64,000 bases of DNA from assembly GCA_037957365.1 (NCBI GenBank), contig JARHVA010001923.1:1957501-2021500 (forward strand), read 5' to 3'. Below are positions 1 through 13,877 of this stretch, piece after piece. The translations under genes were made by a program, and so were the position numbers. The notes beneath the pieces are model-generated. The model was given only the letters and a program-made list of their open reading frames with translations, searched no databases and was not told the DNA's origin. Origin of the DNA: Torreya grandis (lineage: Eukaryota; Streptophyta; Pinopsida; Cupressales; Taxaceae). The stretch's first letter is position 1. Each line of letters begins with the position of its first letter.

Positions 1-840
1 TCAACATAAGTAATAGGCACAAGTGGATTCTCATAACCACTGACTATTTCATAAGGTGGACATAAATAGTTGTGCTTAAGGAAGCTAATGAAAAGTCCAT
101 CCTCATCTTATATGAAGGCATTTTAATGATATTTTTGTTCCCACCACCATTATCTCTAACAATGCATTGGCTTTCCTTGGAACCAAGATCAATTAAGGAG
201 CCATTAGGCACAACATCCATTTGAGTGCCTCATAAAATTATTTCCCCCAAGGTTATGGTCTAGCTGAGTCCATGAACAAGAGCCTAATTTGCATTATCAA
301 AAGGAATCTTGAGGATAACCAGTGTGTTTGACACACAAAGCTTAAGACCAACATGTGGGTTGATTAAGTCATGCCCAAGAGAATACTGGGAAACTCACCC
401 TTCTTGTTAGTTTATGTTAGGGAAGCTAGATTACCAACATCCCTCAAGTTACCCTCATTAGAACTAGTGCATCAGTTTGATTTGCTTGAGAGCAATCCCT
501 TCGAAGTAAGGTTAACATAGCTAATGGATCTCAAATAAATTAGAATGCCAGCTACATGCACCATATAAATTCAATAAACATAGCCCAAGAGGGTCTTTGA
601 TAATAAGGATGGAACCAAAAGTTTCAAAGTAGAGGACTTAGTATTAAAATGGGATGCGAACAAAGCTAAGCCTGGAAAGCACACTAAGTTTGATGAAATA
701 TGGAGTCACCCATATACCATCCCTAGTTGTAAGCCATCCAATGCCTTCCAACTTGCTAACATGAATGGAGAATAACTACTTACCCTAGTTAATGGAATTC
801 ATCTCAAACACTATCTCCATTAACTCCTTGTATACATTTG
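1..840 (+). pseudogene. Ty3/gypsy integrase, C-terminal part (broken)
   Basis: Read across several frames, this segment matches the catalytic core and C-terminal part of a gypsy integrase, which joins element cDNA to host DNA. The core opens with ITTDYFIRWT near base 35, continues with ISNNALAFLGTKI near 155 and QGYGLAESMNKSLI near 250, and ends in a C-terminal domain reading VEDLVLKWDANKAKPGKHTKF (630-690). The last catalytic Glu is kept in the AESMNK motif, while the middle Asp reads as Asn. In-frame stops sit mainly where Gln or Trp is expected. The 5' part, including the zinc-binding domain, lies outside the window. This is an old relic with no coding capacity. Confidence 0.85.
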
Positions 841-3055
841 TAAATAAGTAGAGTAGATGATTTTCATTTCTATAAGGTGCACTTCATGAACCCTTGTTTT
901 AGAGTAGTTTGAATTCCTTCAAGCACTTTTTCATAATTTTTTCTTATCTTATGTCTTTTCCTCTAAGTGGCTTTGGTGTAGTTCATGTCTTATCAGGTGA
1001 ATCTTATTTCATTTCAAGAGCCAAAAGTGTGTAATCATCACAATAGAAGAATAAAGAGCCAAAAGTTCCAAAGACTCCATGCCTAAGGGATTGTTCAAAG
1101 GACTATTAGGTCCCTACTTAGTAGGTAAGTGGTTTGCAAAGGTCACCATAAGTTTTGACTTTCTAAGTCACCCCTACTTGGTGTAAGACCTCCTAAGGCC
1201 TTATAGAAGATCAACACATCTACAAAGTCTCCAACACTTCAAATAGAAGGAGTGAAGATGATCCTCATCCATACCCAAGATCAAAATAAAAGCACATGTC
1301 TACACAATGACATGGGGATAGCCTATGCCAAAAAAGGAAATCAATGCATGTATGTGCATAGGAATTGGTGGTGCATAAGCCCAAAGGCACACAAGTTCAA
1401 AGAGACTGGGTCTATAGGTCTTAAATGGTTAAGTAAAGGAGTGAAAAATTAGATACATATTGCCCAAAGTGCACCTAAAAACCTCTATTTTCATGTGTTC
1501 CCAACCTTAATATCTCCTTTGTGCCTACCCAACACTCTTCTATTCCTACATGTAGGATCCTATGTCTTTGCCTCCTGATTACATAGTGCACAACCTCCTT
1601 CTATATCTACCACATGGTGGTCTTACATTCACTCAACATAAGGATCTTCACATCCTCCCTAGGGAAAGTGCCAACCTTCCACATGTCATGCCCACACTCT
1701 CCCTTTCTAATGATCCCAAATGAACTTTCCTGAGAACTTGTCAAAGCACCATGCATAAAAAATATGGTGGATTTAATGAAGGTCATTGGAGGTAGTTGAG
1801 ATAAGCTCATGGTACTATCAAAATTATATATTAAAGAAGCTACTTGACATCAAGATTTGAAGTGCACACCATATTTTGATGCTATCAAAAAATGTTCCAG
1901 TTCCCCATGCATGTGTGCCAAGAAGTGATCCTGCCACCAACTAGATCCAATCATTTGACAAAAACATGGTCCCAGTACTACAAAATAATTTAATGCTTCA
2001 TCCATCACCCAAGTGTTGCATTTATTATAATACCAATTTGATCCTCTATAAAATCTTGGTTCTTTAATTGTAAAAGGGTTGACACATTTTAACAACCTCA
2101 CACTGCTAAAATTGCCCTCCATGAGTAATTATATTGGCTAATCCCTAAAAATTAATGAGAATTAAGCTCACCTATTTCTATTCTTTTGATGATCTATGTG
2201 CTATTTATGTTTTTTTATCTTTGATTCTAGGTAGTGTTTACCCTTCTTTATTATCCATTCCTTATACCTCCTCATTAAACTCATAACTCACTTGCAAGTC
2301 ATATCCTATGCAAACTTGGGTCTATGTTGACACTACTTGTGGATCATTTATCATCTCTCTTAGTGTATCATTGTGTTCCCATTCCTCTATATGAAACACT
2401 TATGTATTTGGAGTGTCCTTGGTAGAATCTATGTGGAAACATCTTTTTCTCAATCATTGTAGTGTGCTTATGGTAGTATGAGTGCTCATTATATTATGTG
2501 CACATCACCTCTTTTATGTTACATATTCCTTACCCGCTCCCTCCATTTTCCCCAAGAAGTTATTAGATTTAGACTAGTGGTAGGTTACCTTTCTGTGCTT
2601 TAAGTCTATTCACTAATCTTAAACCATGTGTGTTTAGAATAGAAGGAATTCAACCTACTCTAGAGACTCATCCCAAGGAATGTAAGGGTACCATGCCTTG
2701 GTGACATTTCCATCATTACAATGAATCAACTAATGCTCACATGAATTTGCATGATAATACTTCTATGCCCAATACCTTAGACTCTTATACCACATGTAAT
2801 TCCTTCTCTCTCAGCACCCTACCATAAAGCTTCCCCATTCCATCAAGCATCCATAGGTGCATATTTTGAATTACAACACATACTTCATTAGCTACACTCT
2901 TGTTGATTATGAAACTTGTTACATGTAGGTTGAAAAGAGTGTTTGGAAATTATCTTCATAATCAATTAGTTAAGACATTACATATTTAATTAATAAATGA
3001 TGGTAATAGTGAGTTCTCAAGCCTTACAAAAATTCTTGACCCAACCAACCCTCTC
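841..3055. other. Non-coding element debris, no gene recognised
   Basis: The first few hundred bases probably are 3' untranslated sequence of the integrase relic just upstream. The rest shows no domain I recognise on either strand. Open frames of 60-90 codons occur here (for example on the minus strand at 1850-2122), but they have no family signature and no continuity into neighbouring frames. I treat this stretch as degraded transposon or spacer sequence. Confidence 0.5.
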
Positions 3056-3059
3056 ATGA

Positions 3060-4470
3060 AAGGTTTTTAATTTCATCATGATTTTGAGTGAATTTGTTCT
3101 TATCTATGTCAACCAAAAGTCCATCAATAGAAAATTCATTGTTGATTGGTTGGTATATTTCCCTATAGAAGCCAATGATCTCATTGACACCTAATTCCCT
3201 AATGAGGTGATATGTTACATAGAGAAACCAATGATTTTATCATCTCCATGGTATACTAATATTCTAAATTATTTAGTTTAATTTAGCTATCTTGAATGTG
3301 CCAATTTATTACAAAGGTGATGCATTCATATCATTACAACTAAACACATTATTATTGATGATTTTATCATTCAAAAATTATTTATATGACATGTTACTAA
3401 GATGTTTTGATGAATAAGAGTACTAAAATGTCCTTTTTCATTGTCACAATGATATTTATGGTGGAAATTTTGGTGGCCACATAACTAATCACAAAATATA
3501 TTGGGTGAGATACTTATAACCCACTCTTCAACATGATGTTATTTAATATGTAATTAAATTTTAGAAGTGTCAAAAATTATACCATTATATTCACATTCCC
3601 ACTAGGGAACTTCAAGCCATTGTCACTCCATGGCTATTCTCTACTTGGGGGTTAGATTTAGTTGGAAAGCTCTCTCCTACTTCCTTAGATGTCCATCACT
3701 TAATTAAAACAAATAGAAAACTTTACTAACTTGGCATAATCTATGCCTTTTATAATAATTGATATATTTATAATCCCCAAGTTCATATTAAATTAGATCA
3801 TTTGTAGGGTTTGGATCTCATAGGTCATTATCATAAATAATAGGACCCTTTTTAAGAATCTTTAGTTATGTGAAATATGAAATAAATTTGTTATATATCA
3901 TAACAAAACATATATTTACTACCCACATGATAACAACCAATCCAAGGACACAAACAATATCTTATAGTCTATCCTAGTTAAAATATTAAAATATAACAAA
4001 AAACATTGGCACCTTTAACTCTATCTTATGCTAAGGGCCTATAAAATGTGTATTCAAATGGCCATGGGGTAACCCTTTATTCCTTTGTCATCAGAGTGAA
4101 ATATGTTATACACTTTGGGGTAAAAATTACTAGCCTTTGTGTCTCTCTTAAATATATCCTTGATCATGAAGAGTATAAAAATGGATGGCTAACATAATTA
4201 TAAAATTTAGATAAACATCAGCTCATGGCTACACAAAATTACATTACATACACATAATGCATGTCCCAAAAATTTAATAAAAATATTCATGCATGCCTGA
4301 TAAAATTGGGATTCCTTATATTATGACTTGATAGTATAATACATAACAAAAATGGATAAGGTTATAAGTTCAATCCCAATTTTTTGGGCCTAGATCTGGA
4401 AACTAAGAAATTTGATAATGGAACCTATGGGTTGTGGACTTTATAGGATAAGGAGTTTGGTTAGTCTATG
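3060..4470 (+). pseudogene. Ty3/gypsy (Tat-like) RNase H tail plus integrase (broken)
   Basis: The segment begins with the end of the gypsy RNase H domain, reading FVLIYVNQKSINRKFIVDWL followed by FPNEVICY, wording typical of Tat-type pol. It then passes almost directly into integrase: a decayed zinc-binding region (about 3440-3600), IVTPWLFSTWGLDLVGKLS (about 3620-3670), a core where the middle Asp reads as Asn (INNRTLFKN, about 3838), and a C-terminal portion reaching about 4470. An archaeal-type RNase H would be expected between the two parts in most Tat elements and is not seen, so it may have been deleted. Many stops and frameshifts show an old, dead copy. It is not continuous with the integrase at 1-840. 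Confidence 0.75.
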
Positions 4471-6400
4471 AAATATTAATGGTTAAAACATTTCTACATA
4501 TATTCACTACATTTCACATCCCCCTCTTTGTATAGTAAATATGTTTTTACACTATTTATGTGTTGCTTTGCATATCCAAGGTTTTTTAGTGGTTGTTTAG
4601 ATATGAGTTTATGTGACAATTGTTTTTCAAAATGTAACATATGATTCCATTTCATTTTCCACATCACCTTATTTCATCTTATAAAAAATTCTCAATCACC
4701 CTAATGTAGGTTTTTGGTTAGTTATTATGAGCATAATGTACCTCATTCCTCTATACTTTCTTAAAAACTTAGAAATTCTAGTATACATCCTAGTCTAGAA
4801 GCTTATCCATGAAAAAGTATTCTTTCAAATTCCTTCTAAGAAAAAACACTATAATGATAAACTTATGTAATATTACTCACCTATCTTGGTCCTCGATGAT
4901 GATCCTATAAACACTATTTCTAACTTATATAGCACTCTAGTCTTGGGCACTTAAAAAATACATATCATGGATGTACCTTCAATTTCTAGACATTTCCTAC
5001 TACCAAAAGGCTTATATACACTATCTATATATGCCTAATTGATTATATCTTTGTCTAAAAAATTCTATTCTAATGAATCAAACATTATATATTTCCTATA
5101 ATGTTATAAACCTACTTATCTTATATTTATAAAAGTTATGGACATGCACCTATTTTTCAATTACTCAAACACTTGCATCCTAGTTAGACACCTACATCAA
5201 TGAAAATGTCATATCCCAATGCAAGTGTCTAGTGTCCTAAAGTCATCAAATTTATAAATTAAATTTATTCCTATGGTTTCCCTATGTTATTTAATGTGAG
5301 ATATTAACCAAAAGGATTGACATGAATGCAAGATCAATCCTCATTCATTCCTCACCTAGCATAGACCTAACAAATTCTTACCTACTCACAATTTAAATTA
5401 CCAAAGGCATTTAATAAAACACTCAAGTGAGAAAATATTCCCTATTTTCTCATATTTCCATAAAATTCATAGGTACAACACATCTACAAGTTTGAATTAC
5501 TAAAGTAACATTCCATGAGCCAAATTTTCCAAGTTACAAGTTAGATCACTATTATACTTTATTTTCACACATTACATGATTCACACATAAGACATCATAT
5601 AAGTGAGAAATACATAATTTTGAGGCCCTCTTACGAGTATTGTATATATAGGAAATCCTCATTGATAGAGGGGTATTTGTGGAATCTTGACACTATGTGC
5701 TCATTAACCTATTTTCCCATAACCACTATGAAGATGTAGAACTAAGGTTTTCTAATTTGACAAGGAGTAACAACCCATGACCTATATTTGAATGGACCAA
5801 AGTGAAGGTGACATATAACCCACAATCATTTAGGTGGTCCCATCTAATTTCAATAGGTATTCCATATGGGACACCTATATCTAATCTAGACAATATTATC
5901 GATGTAACTATTCCATGTCAATACAAGCATTTATGGATACAAACATATAATTTATAGAATTAGGTGAATTATCTAAAATATAAATCCACTCTACTTTCTG
6001 ATCAATTTAGATAAAGATCTATATTATCATCAAAAATAGATAAGTATCTTTTTCTCATTATCATTACAATATCTATCATAACCATACTTTATTTTTAGTA
6101 TATTTCATCATAATAAATTTAGTATATGTTTATCTAAATTTCATAAATAATTGGATTTCTTTAAATATAGTCTTCCATCATTGTTCTCTTGTCTATCTCT
6201 ACCCCTTCAACCTTTAATTATCCATATCTAGATTTTAGGGTTAAACTTTTGGTGAACTTTATTTGTGTGAATCCAATTTTTTTTATTCTTAGGGTTTTAA
6301 GCTAGCTAGGGTTCCAAATTTTTATGATTTTTTAGTTCTTATTTATATTATTTTTATGTAACCTAGGCATAGCCCTAGATTTGGAGGTGTGCATATTCAA
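4471..6400. other. No recognisable gene; probable leader/LTR debris
   Basis: I see no domain, tRNA or clear repeat in this stretch. The last 250 bases before the gag relic are pyrimidine-rich and could be the leader of that element. No LTR partner was found for it in the window. Confidence 0.4.
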
Positions 6401-6424
6401 CACATTTACCTTACCCTTCTACCA

Positions 6425-8060
6425 CCTAATTTTTATAAAACCAATGAGGGACCTAATCATATTAATCATGATGATACCAATGTTGAAAATGAAAAACATA
6501 TTGATGAATTTATCATAAAATAATATTATGATAATGAAAACCATGAGTTTAATGAAATTAATAAACATGAGCAAATAGATCATGAGAAAATGTAAGTAAT
6601 TGAATGATTTCATGAGTGTATTAATAAGAATCATGAAGATCTTGATGAACTACTAAGAACCATATTATAAATTAAAAAAGTAAAAGGCATATATGAACAA
6701 GTAGGTCCATATATTGATCATGTTATTTGAGCTACAGGTCATCCCTATATACCAACAACCCCCCCTCCCCCTTGAGAACATTACTATATCATAATTCTAA
6801 TGGGGGCACGAGATATGTATTTCAACTTTTATTCTTTTAAACTACTATTTACACATATTTCATGGGAAATATAAACATTTAAACTCAAATACTAGTTTTA
6901 ATGCCTTTATCCACCCATATTTTAGGTACACCTCCTTTGGTGACTTCTCAAATATCCAAACTAAAATACCATGAGGTTCAATCTCTTATCCAAACTATAA
7001 ATATTTTGAAAACTAAGGATATAAATATTGAACAAAATTCTATGAAATTTCCTTATGCTATTGATTCATAAGAGGAATTACATCATCCTCCTATACTAGA
7101 TATATCTTTGCACCCATTTCCATATGGTTTTGTTGCACCTAAATTCACATTTTATGATGGCAAGGGTGATCCTAAATATAATATTTGATATTTTTATGCA
7201 TAATGCCTTGAATATGCCTCTAATGATTAACTATTGACCAAATTATTTACAAGGAGCTTAAAAGACTATGCTTTAAGATGGTTCGATGATTTACCAAATC
7301 AATTAGTAAACAACTTCAAACCCATTGTGGATAAATTTTTAGCATACTTATCTAGTAAAATTACCTAAAAGGCTTCCTATTCCCAAATTATAAAAATTAA
7401 ACAAGGAACAAATGAACCTATTGATGAGTATTTTTTGAGGTATAAGAAAATGTTATCTAAAATGAGAAATCCCATGGAAGATAAAGAGATTCAAGAAATC
7501 TTCAAGAAATTTTTGCATATTACTTTACATGAATCTATTATTTTTAAAAAGTTCAAATATTTTTATGACTTATGCCACATTGATCAAAATCATGAAATGA
7601 AACTTATCTCACTGAACAAAATTAAGTATGTAGCAAATGACTACATCTACATCTAAAACTGAGTTTACTATCAAACCAAGTTATAAGGTCAAACCTCCTA
7701 AGCCTAAAACATAAAAAATCACCATGGTTAATCTACTATCATAACAACATAATTATCCTATATTATCCAATGCACCACAAATACAATTTTAATGCTTACA
7801 TGAGTCTCCTAGTTTATTACTCTCATGGATTGGATAATGTCATCGTATATCACTCTCTCATCCTATATAAGTTGATATGAGTAGACCTCTACCTAAAGAG
7901 TATGACACAAATGTTTATTTTGACTATCATAAAATCCCTAGGTAATATACAAATAAATGTTTTATCTTGAAAAATAAGATATAAGACCTCATCGATGACC
8001 AAAGTGTTACATTTGATGATCCTACAAAAGAATCAGGCTCATAACCTTATGACCGCCATA
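6425..8060 (+). pseudogene. Ty3/gypsy (Tat-like) gag (broken)
   Basis: This is a decayed capsid gene. A charged N-terminal region rich in Asn, Asp, Glu and His (6440-6660) is followed by the retrotransposon gag core: PYGFVAPKFTFYDGKGDPK (about 7120-7165), ALRWFDDLPNQLVNNFKPIV (about 7270-7330), and YFLRYKKMLSKMRNPMEDKE (7430-7490). The region at about 7895-8010 resembles the decayed zinc knuckle of Tat-type gags, ending in CFILKNKIQDLIDDQ. Gag packages element RNA in virus-like particles. One open piece (7435-7656) keeps the frame through the core; elsewhere stops and small indels break it. The following protease relic is in the same orientation and belongs to the same element. Confidence 0.8.
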
Positions 8061-8289
8061 ATCAAAAATATTTAACAATTGTTTACAAGACAATTCTAAG
8101 AAATATTTGGAAGTGAAAAAGGCATAAAATGTGAATCCTTATGTATATAATTATGATCACCATTAGATGGTAAAATTGATACCTATACATGAACTACACC
8201 TCCTATGGTTCAAAGACCTTGTATTACTTTCAATGATAGTGAGAATATAGATGATGACTTATATATTCATTCCTTATTCATTTAACCAT

Positions 8290-8746
8290 ACTTTGATCAC
8301 CAGCCTATATACATTATTATGATTGACATGGTGTAATAAATAATGTTTGTAAATGACATTACTTATGCATCTAGGTTTAACAAATCATGGTTTACATACT
8401 TTGACTAGATTAGTTAGAGCATTTGATAAGACCTCACAATAGGTTCTTGGTGAGATATACTTACCTTTATACATGGGTATCACAAATATGGTTAATAACT
8501 TATTATTTATACCTTCCATGAGTGTCTTTGATATTTTATTTGGATGACCTTGGATACATACACTTAGATTAGTACCTTCTATAGACCATTGGTGTGCTAC
8601 ATACATTCATGCCAATCAGGTAATTATATTTTCTATAATTCCATATGAGTATCCTCTTGAGAAAAATAAATTTATACATAGGTAGTTAATTATAAAACCT
8701 CCTAAGATTAATCTTCCATTACCAAGTGACTAGTACTTGAGAGTCT
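8290..8746 (+). pseudogene. Ty3/gypsy aspartic protease (broken, 3'-truncated)
   Basis: Downstream of the gag relic, the C-terminal half of a Tat-type retropepsin can be read: VLGEIYLPLYMGITN (about 8435-8480), then a decayed LLGRPWIH-like motif, seen as ILFG*PWIH (about 8535-8560), and VIIFSIIPYEYPLEKNKFIH after it. Retropepsin cuts the Gag-Pol polyprotein. The pol frame ends abruptly at about 8747, where a different repeat family begins, so the rest of this element is absent or displaced. The start codon is not defined because the gene belongs to a polyprotein. Confidence 0.65.
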
Positions 8747-10560
8747 TATTGAGGTCAACATACCCCAATTTTAGAAAAATGAGGACCCTTGTTCAATTTT
8801 GCAAATTATGTTATAAATTAGCATTCAAACTAATCAAAATTGCATTATTAGACATCATATTTTATTCATCTCTCATTAGAATGTTAGCATATTGTCTTCA
8901 TTTAGATTCATATAATGTCAATAATATTTGACTTGTGCATATATAGGTTATAGGTTAATGGAGTCTCAATTAATTGAACACAGTTTAGGGTTTTGTACCT
9001 TAATGCTAATTTGACCCTTTGTTATGATTAACCCTTGGTCTCTTATTGATTAATTGAATATATGTTTAAATCATGTAAAAACCTTAGTCTAATGTGTTTT
9101 AGCCTAGGTATTTTTGAATTAGATTCAAATTTGTGTGGGTCAAATTTAGGCAAGAATATTTTGGTCTGTCCTTGACTTAGTTTAATCTTTTATCCTAAAG
9201 TTATAATTGTGTTTATCAACATGACCAAAACATTAGTATAAAATTTTATGCTAGGTAATTAATGTCTTAATACCCCACTAAGTCTATTTTATTATTCACA
9301 TAGACTAATTAAATGTGGAACAATTTATTATATTTTAAAATTAGCCTAAAGTCTTATCTTAAAGTTTTAATTATATTCATTAATACAACTAAAACCTTAG
9401 GCTAAAACTTTACCCTATGTTTCTTTATATTACCTGATCCCTAACTTGCTTATTTCATTGTCCATAGGAATTAATTGACGTGAGGATGATACATGATGAG
9501 ATATTAGATCTTAATTAAAAGATCAATAGTATGCAAATGTTCACCTAGGTCAAATTTTCAAAGCTCAAAGATAGAATACAGTAGTGACAATTATCACAAC
9601 CACAATGGATGGAACAAAATATAATGGATCAAGATCAATAGAGTGTTTTGAAGCATACAACAAAGATCTTATGATATGAGGTAAAGTAAACACATTAAAG
9701 AAGTATTAGGAGGAATGAGATGGTGACAAGTGTCACCATCATGGTGACTACCCTAAAGCTCAATGGTATGCATGGAGTAGGTTTGATAGCAAGTAGATCA
9801 TAATAAATGATACACATTGATCCATTTAAATTATATCCAATGGTGTGAAATGAAAGAAGACATTTCAAAGATCCTAGAATGAACACGGTACCGACACATG
9901 TCATAACCATGATAAATGAAATAAAGATCAACCAATGGAACTCAACCTCTCAGATTGAGATACAATGGCAAGTGAAGAGTTGAAAATTCAATGAGCCTAG
10001 ATCAAGTGAACGGATACCACATGTTTCAATGGAATTAAGCAAAAGAGTGTGTTTTCAATAAGTAGAGAAGGCCCATGGAGCTACCAAGTGGAATAATCTT
10101 GAGTACCCATATCAAGGATCAATGGTCCATGATAGTTCAAAGTTAGAGGACTCAGAAGAAGATCGATAAATCATGTTTAATCAAACTACAAAAGAGAATA
10201 ATAAAGTAACATGTGTCCCAAAAAGGAAAAATGGTCACATTTCAAAATTATTGAATAATTTGACATGGTGGAGCCATATAAACAAGATAATTTAGTTCAA
10301 AATATCTTATGGACCTACAGACATGAAAGGTATAAGTGCATGATATGATCAAAATCTAAGGCACATAAACTCATTGGTTAAACTCAATAACTACCATTGA
10401 AGCTCTACATAAACCTCCAAGAAATCCTTAAGTGTACAGAAGCCCTAGTTTTCCCTGTTGTCATTATAATCAATCCAAAGAGAATTGAATTATCATTTAT
10501 ATAGATATAATTTAATCAAAATCTAAATTTTAGTCTAATAGTGAGAAATTTGATAAAATT
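8747..10560 (+). repeat. Repeat copy A: LTR-like/leader segment, paired with 22085-24000
   Basis: From TTATTGAGGTCAACATA onward this sequence aligns with 22085 onward in the same orientation, with many substitutions and indels, for about 2.4 kb. The shared part includes a non-coding first portion (to about 10560) and the start of a coding relic. A stretch near 9460 (pyrimidines ending in a CATAG/CGTAG trinucleotide) resembles a 3' splice acceptor. The non-coding portion is the best candidate for an LTR plus 5' leader, but I could not place the LTR end or a primer-binding site. The abrupt junction with the protease relic at 8747 suggests insertion into that older element. Confidence 0.7.
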
Positions 10561-13500
10561 CACAAAAATGGTCACTTAAAAGAGTGTTTCAAATGAAGAG
10601 GTGGAGTTTTATTTGGCAATAGATGCTGAAGGATGTATTTTCAAGGATATTGAGTTCGTTGCCTCTATTTTAAACATAGGAGAGAATAATTGGTTAAATT
10701 ATTATAGACAATCAAGAATCAACCAACCATTACTAGGTAAGAGGAGAAGAATCTCTCAGTAAAAAGGCTATATGATGACATTATTACAATTCAAATGACT
10801 AGTCTCTATTATGCAATAGTAAAGCCTGAGTTACTCCACTCCATTGGCATTTTTGGTCTCATTTTCAAAGAAACTAAGACTGATAAGGGCATGATAATTA
10901 ATTAATATAATATAAAAAAAGTTTCTTATATTTTTGATATTGAATTTGAGTCATATTACATACTGCCCAAACCCCAACTTGACCTAGCCTCTATCAATTC
11001 TTGGGCTAAGGAAAACAATTTGATGGACACCCTTGCCATATGGTTAGATTTTGGAAACCAAGTCTTTTTAGACCTTAACAAAAACATTCCCATTAGCCAA
11101 TTTAGACCTAGGATCATAATGATAATGAATATGTTGAATAGGTTATATAGGGATGGAACCACAACTTATGTAAATGTAGTATGGGTACCCATAGTCTTCT
11201 TTATGGTTGAAAAGGCAATTCCCCCCCCCCTTTGGGTAAAATAATCAGTATCTCATTAAGTTGATAAATCTATGCAATTAGGCATAAAAATAAAACCTAA
11301 TTTTTCATGATGTTGTATCTCTTAGATGTTCTTTTGGTAACAAAAAATATCTCAAACCAAAGAGAATGGTCACCTAATAGAACATCGATAGTATCATAAT
11401 ATTACTTTAAGTTTCACATATTTAAATATAGGGATCACATTCAATTTATATGTGACTATGTCTACCCTAACTTGAGTGAAGACATAATTGGCATCTTAAT
11501 GACAAGAATTATCCCACTAATTAGGAAATCTATTGAATTTATGGGAGATATATGATTATATCTAGACTATACAATCATAATAATTGAGGGGACAAAAAAT
11601 TCTCCTCTTAAGCTACTTATTCATGTACTTGATAAGTTAGTTGAGTAAGAGGTTGCATACCAACTTTTTTTTGGCATTGATGGTCTATGTAAGACCAAAA
11701 TGAAAGGACTCCTTCACAACATCCTAATAATAATTGTAAAGATTGTATTTAGATAATAGTACAATATTGAAGGTGCATCAATTAATAAATCATACTTCAA
11801 CCTACAAATTGATGAGCTTAGATAATGGGATCCTTATGGGAAAGTTAAGAAAAATTTGAAAAACAAAAGAATTCTAAATGTGCCCTATGATCATGATCTT
11901 GGTGCCTTTGATCCCATTTACACCAAAGCATCCTCTTATTTCAAAGTCACAAGGAGATTTAAATAATTTAGCCTAAGACCTAAGTCTAGGCTAGAAAGAA
12001 ATAAAAAGGTGGATGATAGATGAAAATTGCACCCAAGATAGTACTATTTAGTAAATGGTGAATATTCAATACCCCCACTAGTCCAGATGCATAAGCTTGA
12101 AGAGAATAGGCCTAAAAAAAAGAAGACCAGATGAAATCCCTTCATGTTCATCAATTCATGAATTCCCCAAGGTGGAATAATAAGAAGCACATCAAGAAGA
12201 GATTCACATGATATCCCTTGACCTTAGTGAGACTATTGAGGATGCATTCAAAATGTTATCTAGTGATTATGAGTTAGATGATGAAGAAGCCTAGGTTGAA
12301 GAAACAAAGGAAGATAAAGGGAAAGAAGTGGCATTAGACTTAGTTATGGTTGACACCCCTAATAAGAAGGTTGAGCTAGCCATTGTTCCTAAAGAAAATA
12401 GACCCATAGTGACTTTCACTACTCCTCTAAGTGAAGTCAACTTATTCAATGAATAAAATATATTATATGGTCCAAAAATTATAGAATGGTTCTTGTATGA
12501 GCCTAAATGAAAAAAAGTGCCTACTATACATAATCCTTGGGCTATGATGAGAGTTATTAACATTCCTATGCATGAATAGCTTAATCCATAAATAGTTACT
12601 TTATAGGAAGAGAAGGCTAGAATACTAGATACACTAGATGACACAATAACTTCATCATAAATAGAGGTCCCATCCCCATAGGTGACTCAATCTATAGTTG
12701 GATTCAAATTTGAACCAAGGATTGTTAGATTATAAAGGGTGATATAGAAAATGATCATGACAAGAGGTGAAGAAATGGTATATCAAAAGGTAGAGCCATT
12801 AACTAATTTGACTCAGTAGCAAGGATAAAAGCTTGGTGAAGATCCTATTTTTAGGAGGATGTTATTGAATTAGCTCAAGTACAGTCAGAGCAACTTCAAG
12901 TAGCTATCAAAGGCTTTGAATAACAAAGGAAGAACTTGAAAGAGTAGTCTATTCTATTTGTTCTTAGGGAGATGATCAATATGTTTGAATTGTGTCTATA
13001 TGATATCTTCAATTACTTGAAATCAATAAGGTCCAAACAGGATGTGGTAAGCTAGCAGAGTACTATGGCCATGAACCAAGTGACTCAATGGTTAAATTCA
13101 TGCAACAACGTGAAAGACTTGATCAATATTTTGATGGAAGACCAAATTATTTGGTTTAGGATAGTCAACCTAGCCCATTTGAATATTTTTATGGTCATAT
13201 TGATAGAGAATATCAAGACTTTGAGTAGATGGCCCAAGATCTTGGAATATATATCTAAGGATGGTAAATATTTAGAGATTAGAATGAAGCATATATTGGT
13301 GATTTTGATCATAGAACCAACTACACTCAGTCTCATTGGCTTAATCACTAATGAGGAGTTCAATCATAGGGATACTCAAGTCATGCAAGAAGTAAAGAAT
13401 TAGAGCCAATGTAGAATAGGGGAAGATAATAGTAGGATCTTAGACATGATCCTATCAACTAAAGAAAATATTAATGATTCTTGAATCATCAAAGAAGCTT

Positions 13501-13627
13501 TGGGTAGTAATGATAAAGACTTCAGAGGCTTGGTGGATGAAGAATATGAACTTTTCATGGAGCCTATCATCAAACTTAAACTAATTGATGGGAAACATGA
13601 AAAGGCTATGAATATCCTATAGGACAA
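10560..13627 (+). pseudogene. Long unidentified coding relic (ORF1-like), element-borne
   Basis: A single protein-like reading can be followed for about 3 kb with stops and a few frame changes. Landmarks are EKFDKIHKNGHLKECF (about 10550), MDTLAIWLDFGNQVFLDLNK (11023-11082), YRDGTTTYVNVVWVPIVFFM (about 11145-11205), VPYDHDLGAFDPIYTKASSY (about 11880-11940), an acidic/lysine-rich stretch near 12250-12330, and a C-terminal part at 13065-13620 (RDTQVMQEVKN then ENINDS, RGLVDEEYELFMEPIIKLKL). I do not recognise the family. Its first 0.5 kb is repeated at about 23950-24493, showing that it travels with the mobile element. By position it resembles the ORF1 that Ogre/Tat elements carry upstream of gag, but that is inference. 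A host gene fragment captured by the element is the alternative. Confidence 0.55.
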
Positions 13628-13877
13628 ATAAAAATCTACAACAAAAAGGATCTATAAAGTCAAATTGGATAAATTAGGAATATTATCTTGCATAGAAACA
13701 TGCATATTTTTGAAAAGGAATATTCTTTTGTAAAATCATGTGCAACTTTGTAAAGCACATTGCTTATAGGTTAGTCATTTTACAAAGTGTCTATTATAGA
13801 AATTTGTATAAAGACAACTATCTTAGACACTTATACAATTATCATTAGACATGATTGACCAACATAACTCCTTAGTC

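Noticed and set aside
1607..2122. Two minus-strand open frames of 67 and 90 codons in succession
   Set aside because: They look protein-like in part, but no family signature was found and a stop-rich gap separates them; kept out for lack of support.
12291..12644. 117-codon minus-strand open frame rich in Ser and Leu
   Set aside because: It is the antisense shadow of the plus-strand ORF1-like relic, whose acidic stretch at 12250-12440 reads better.
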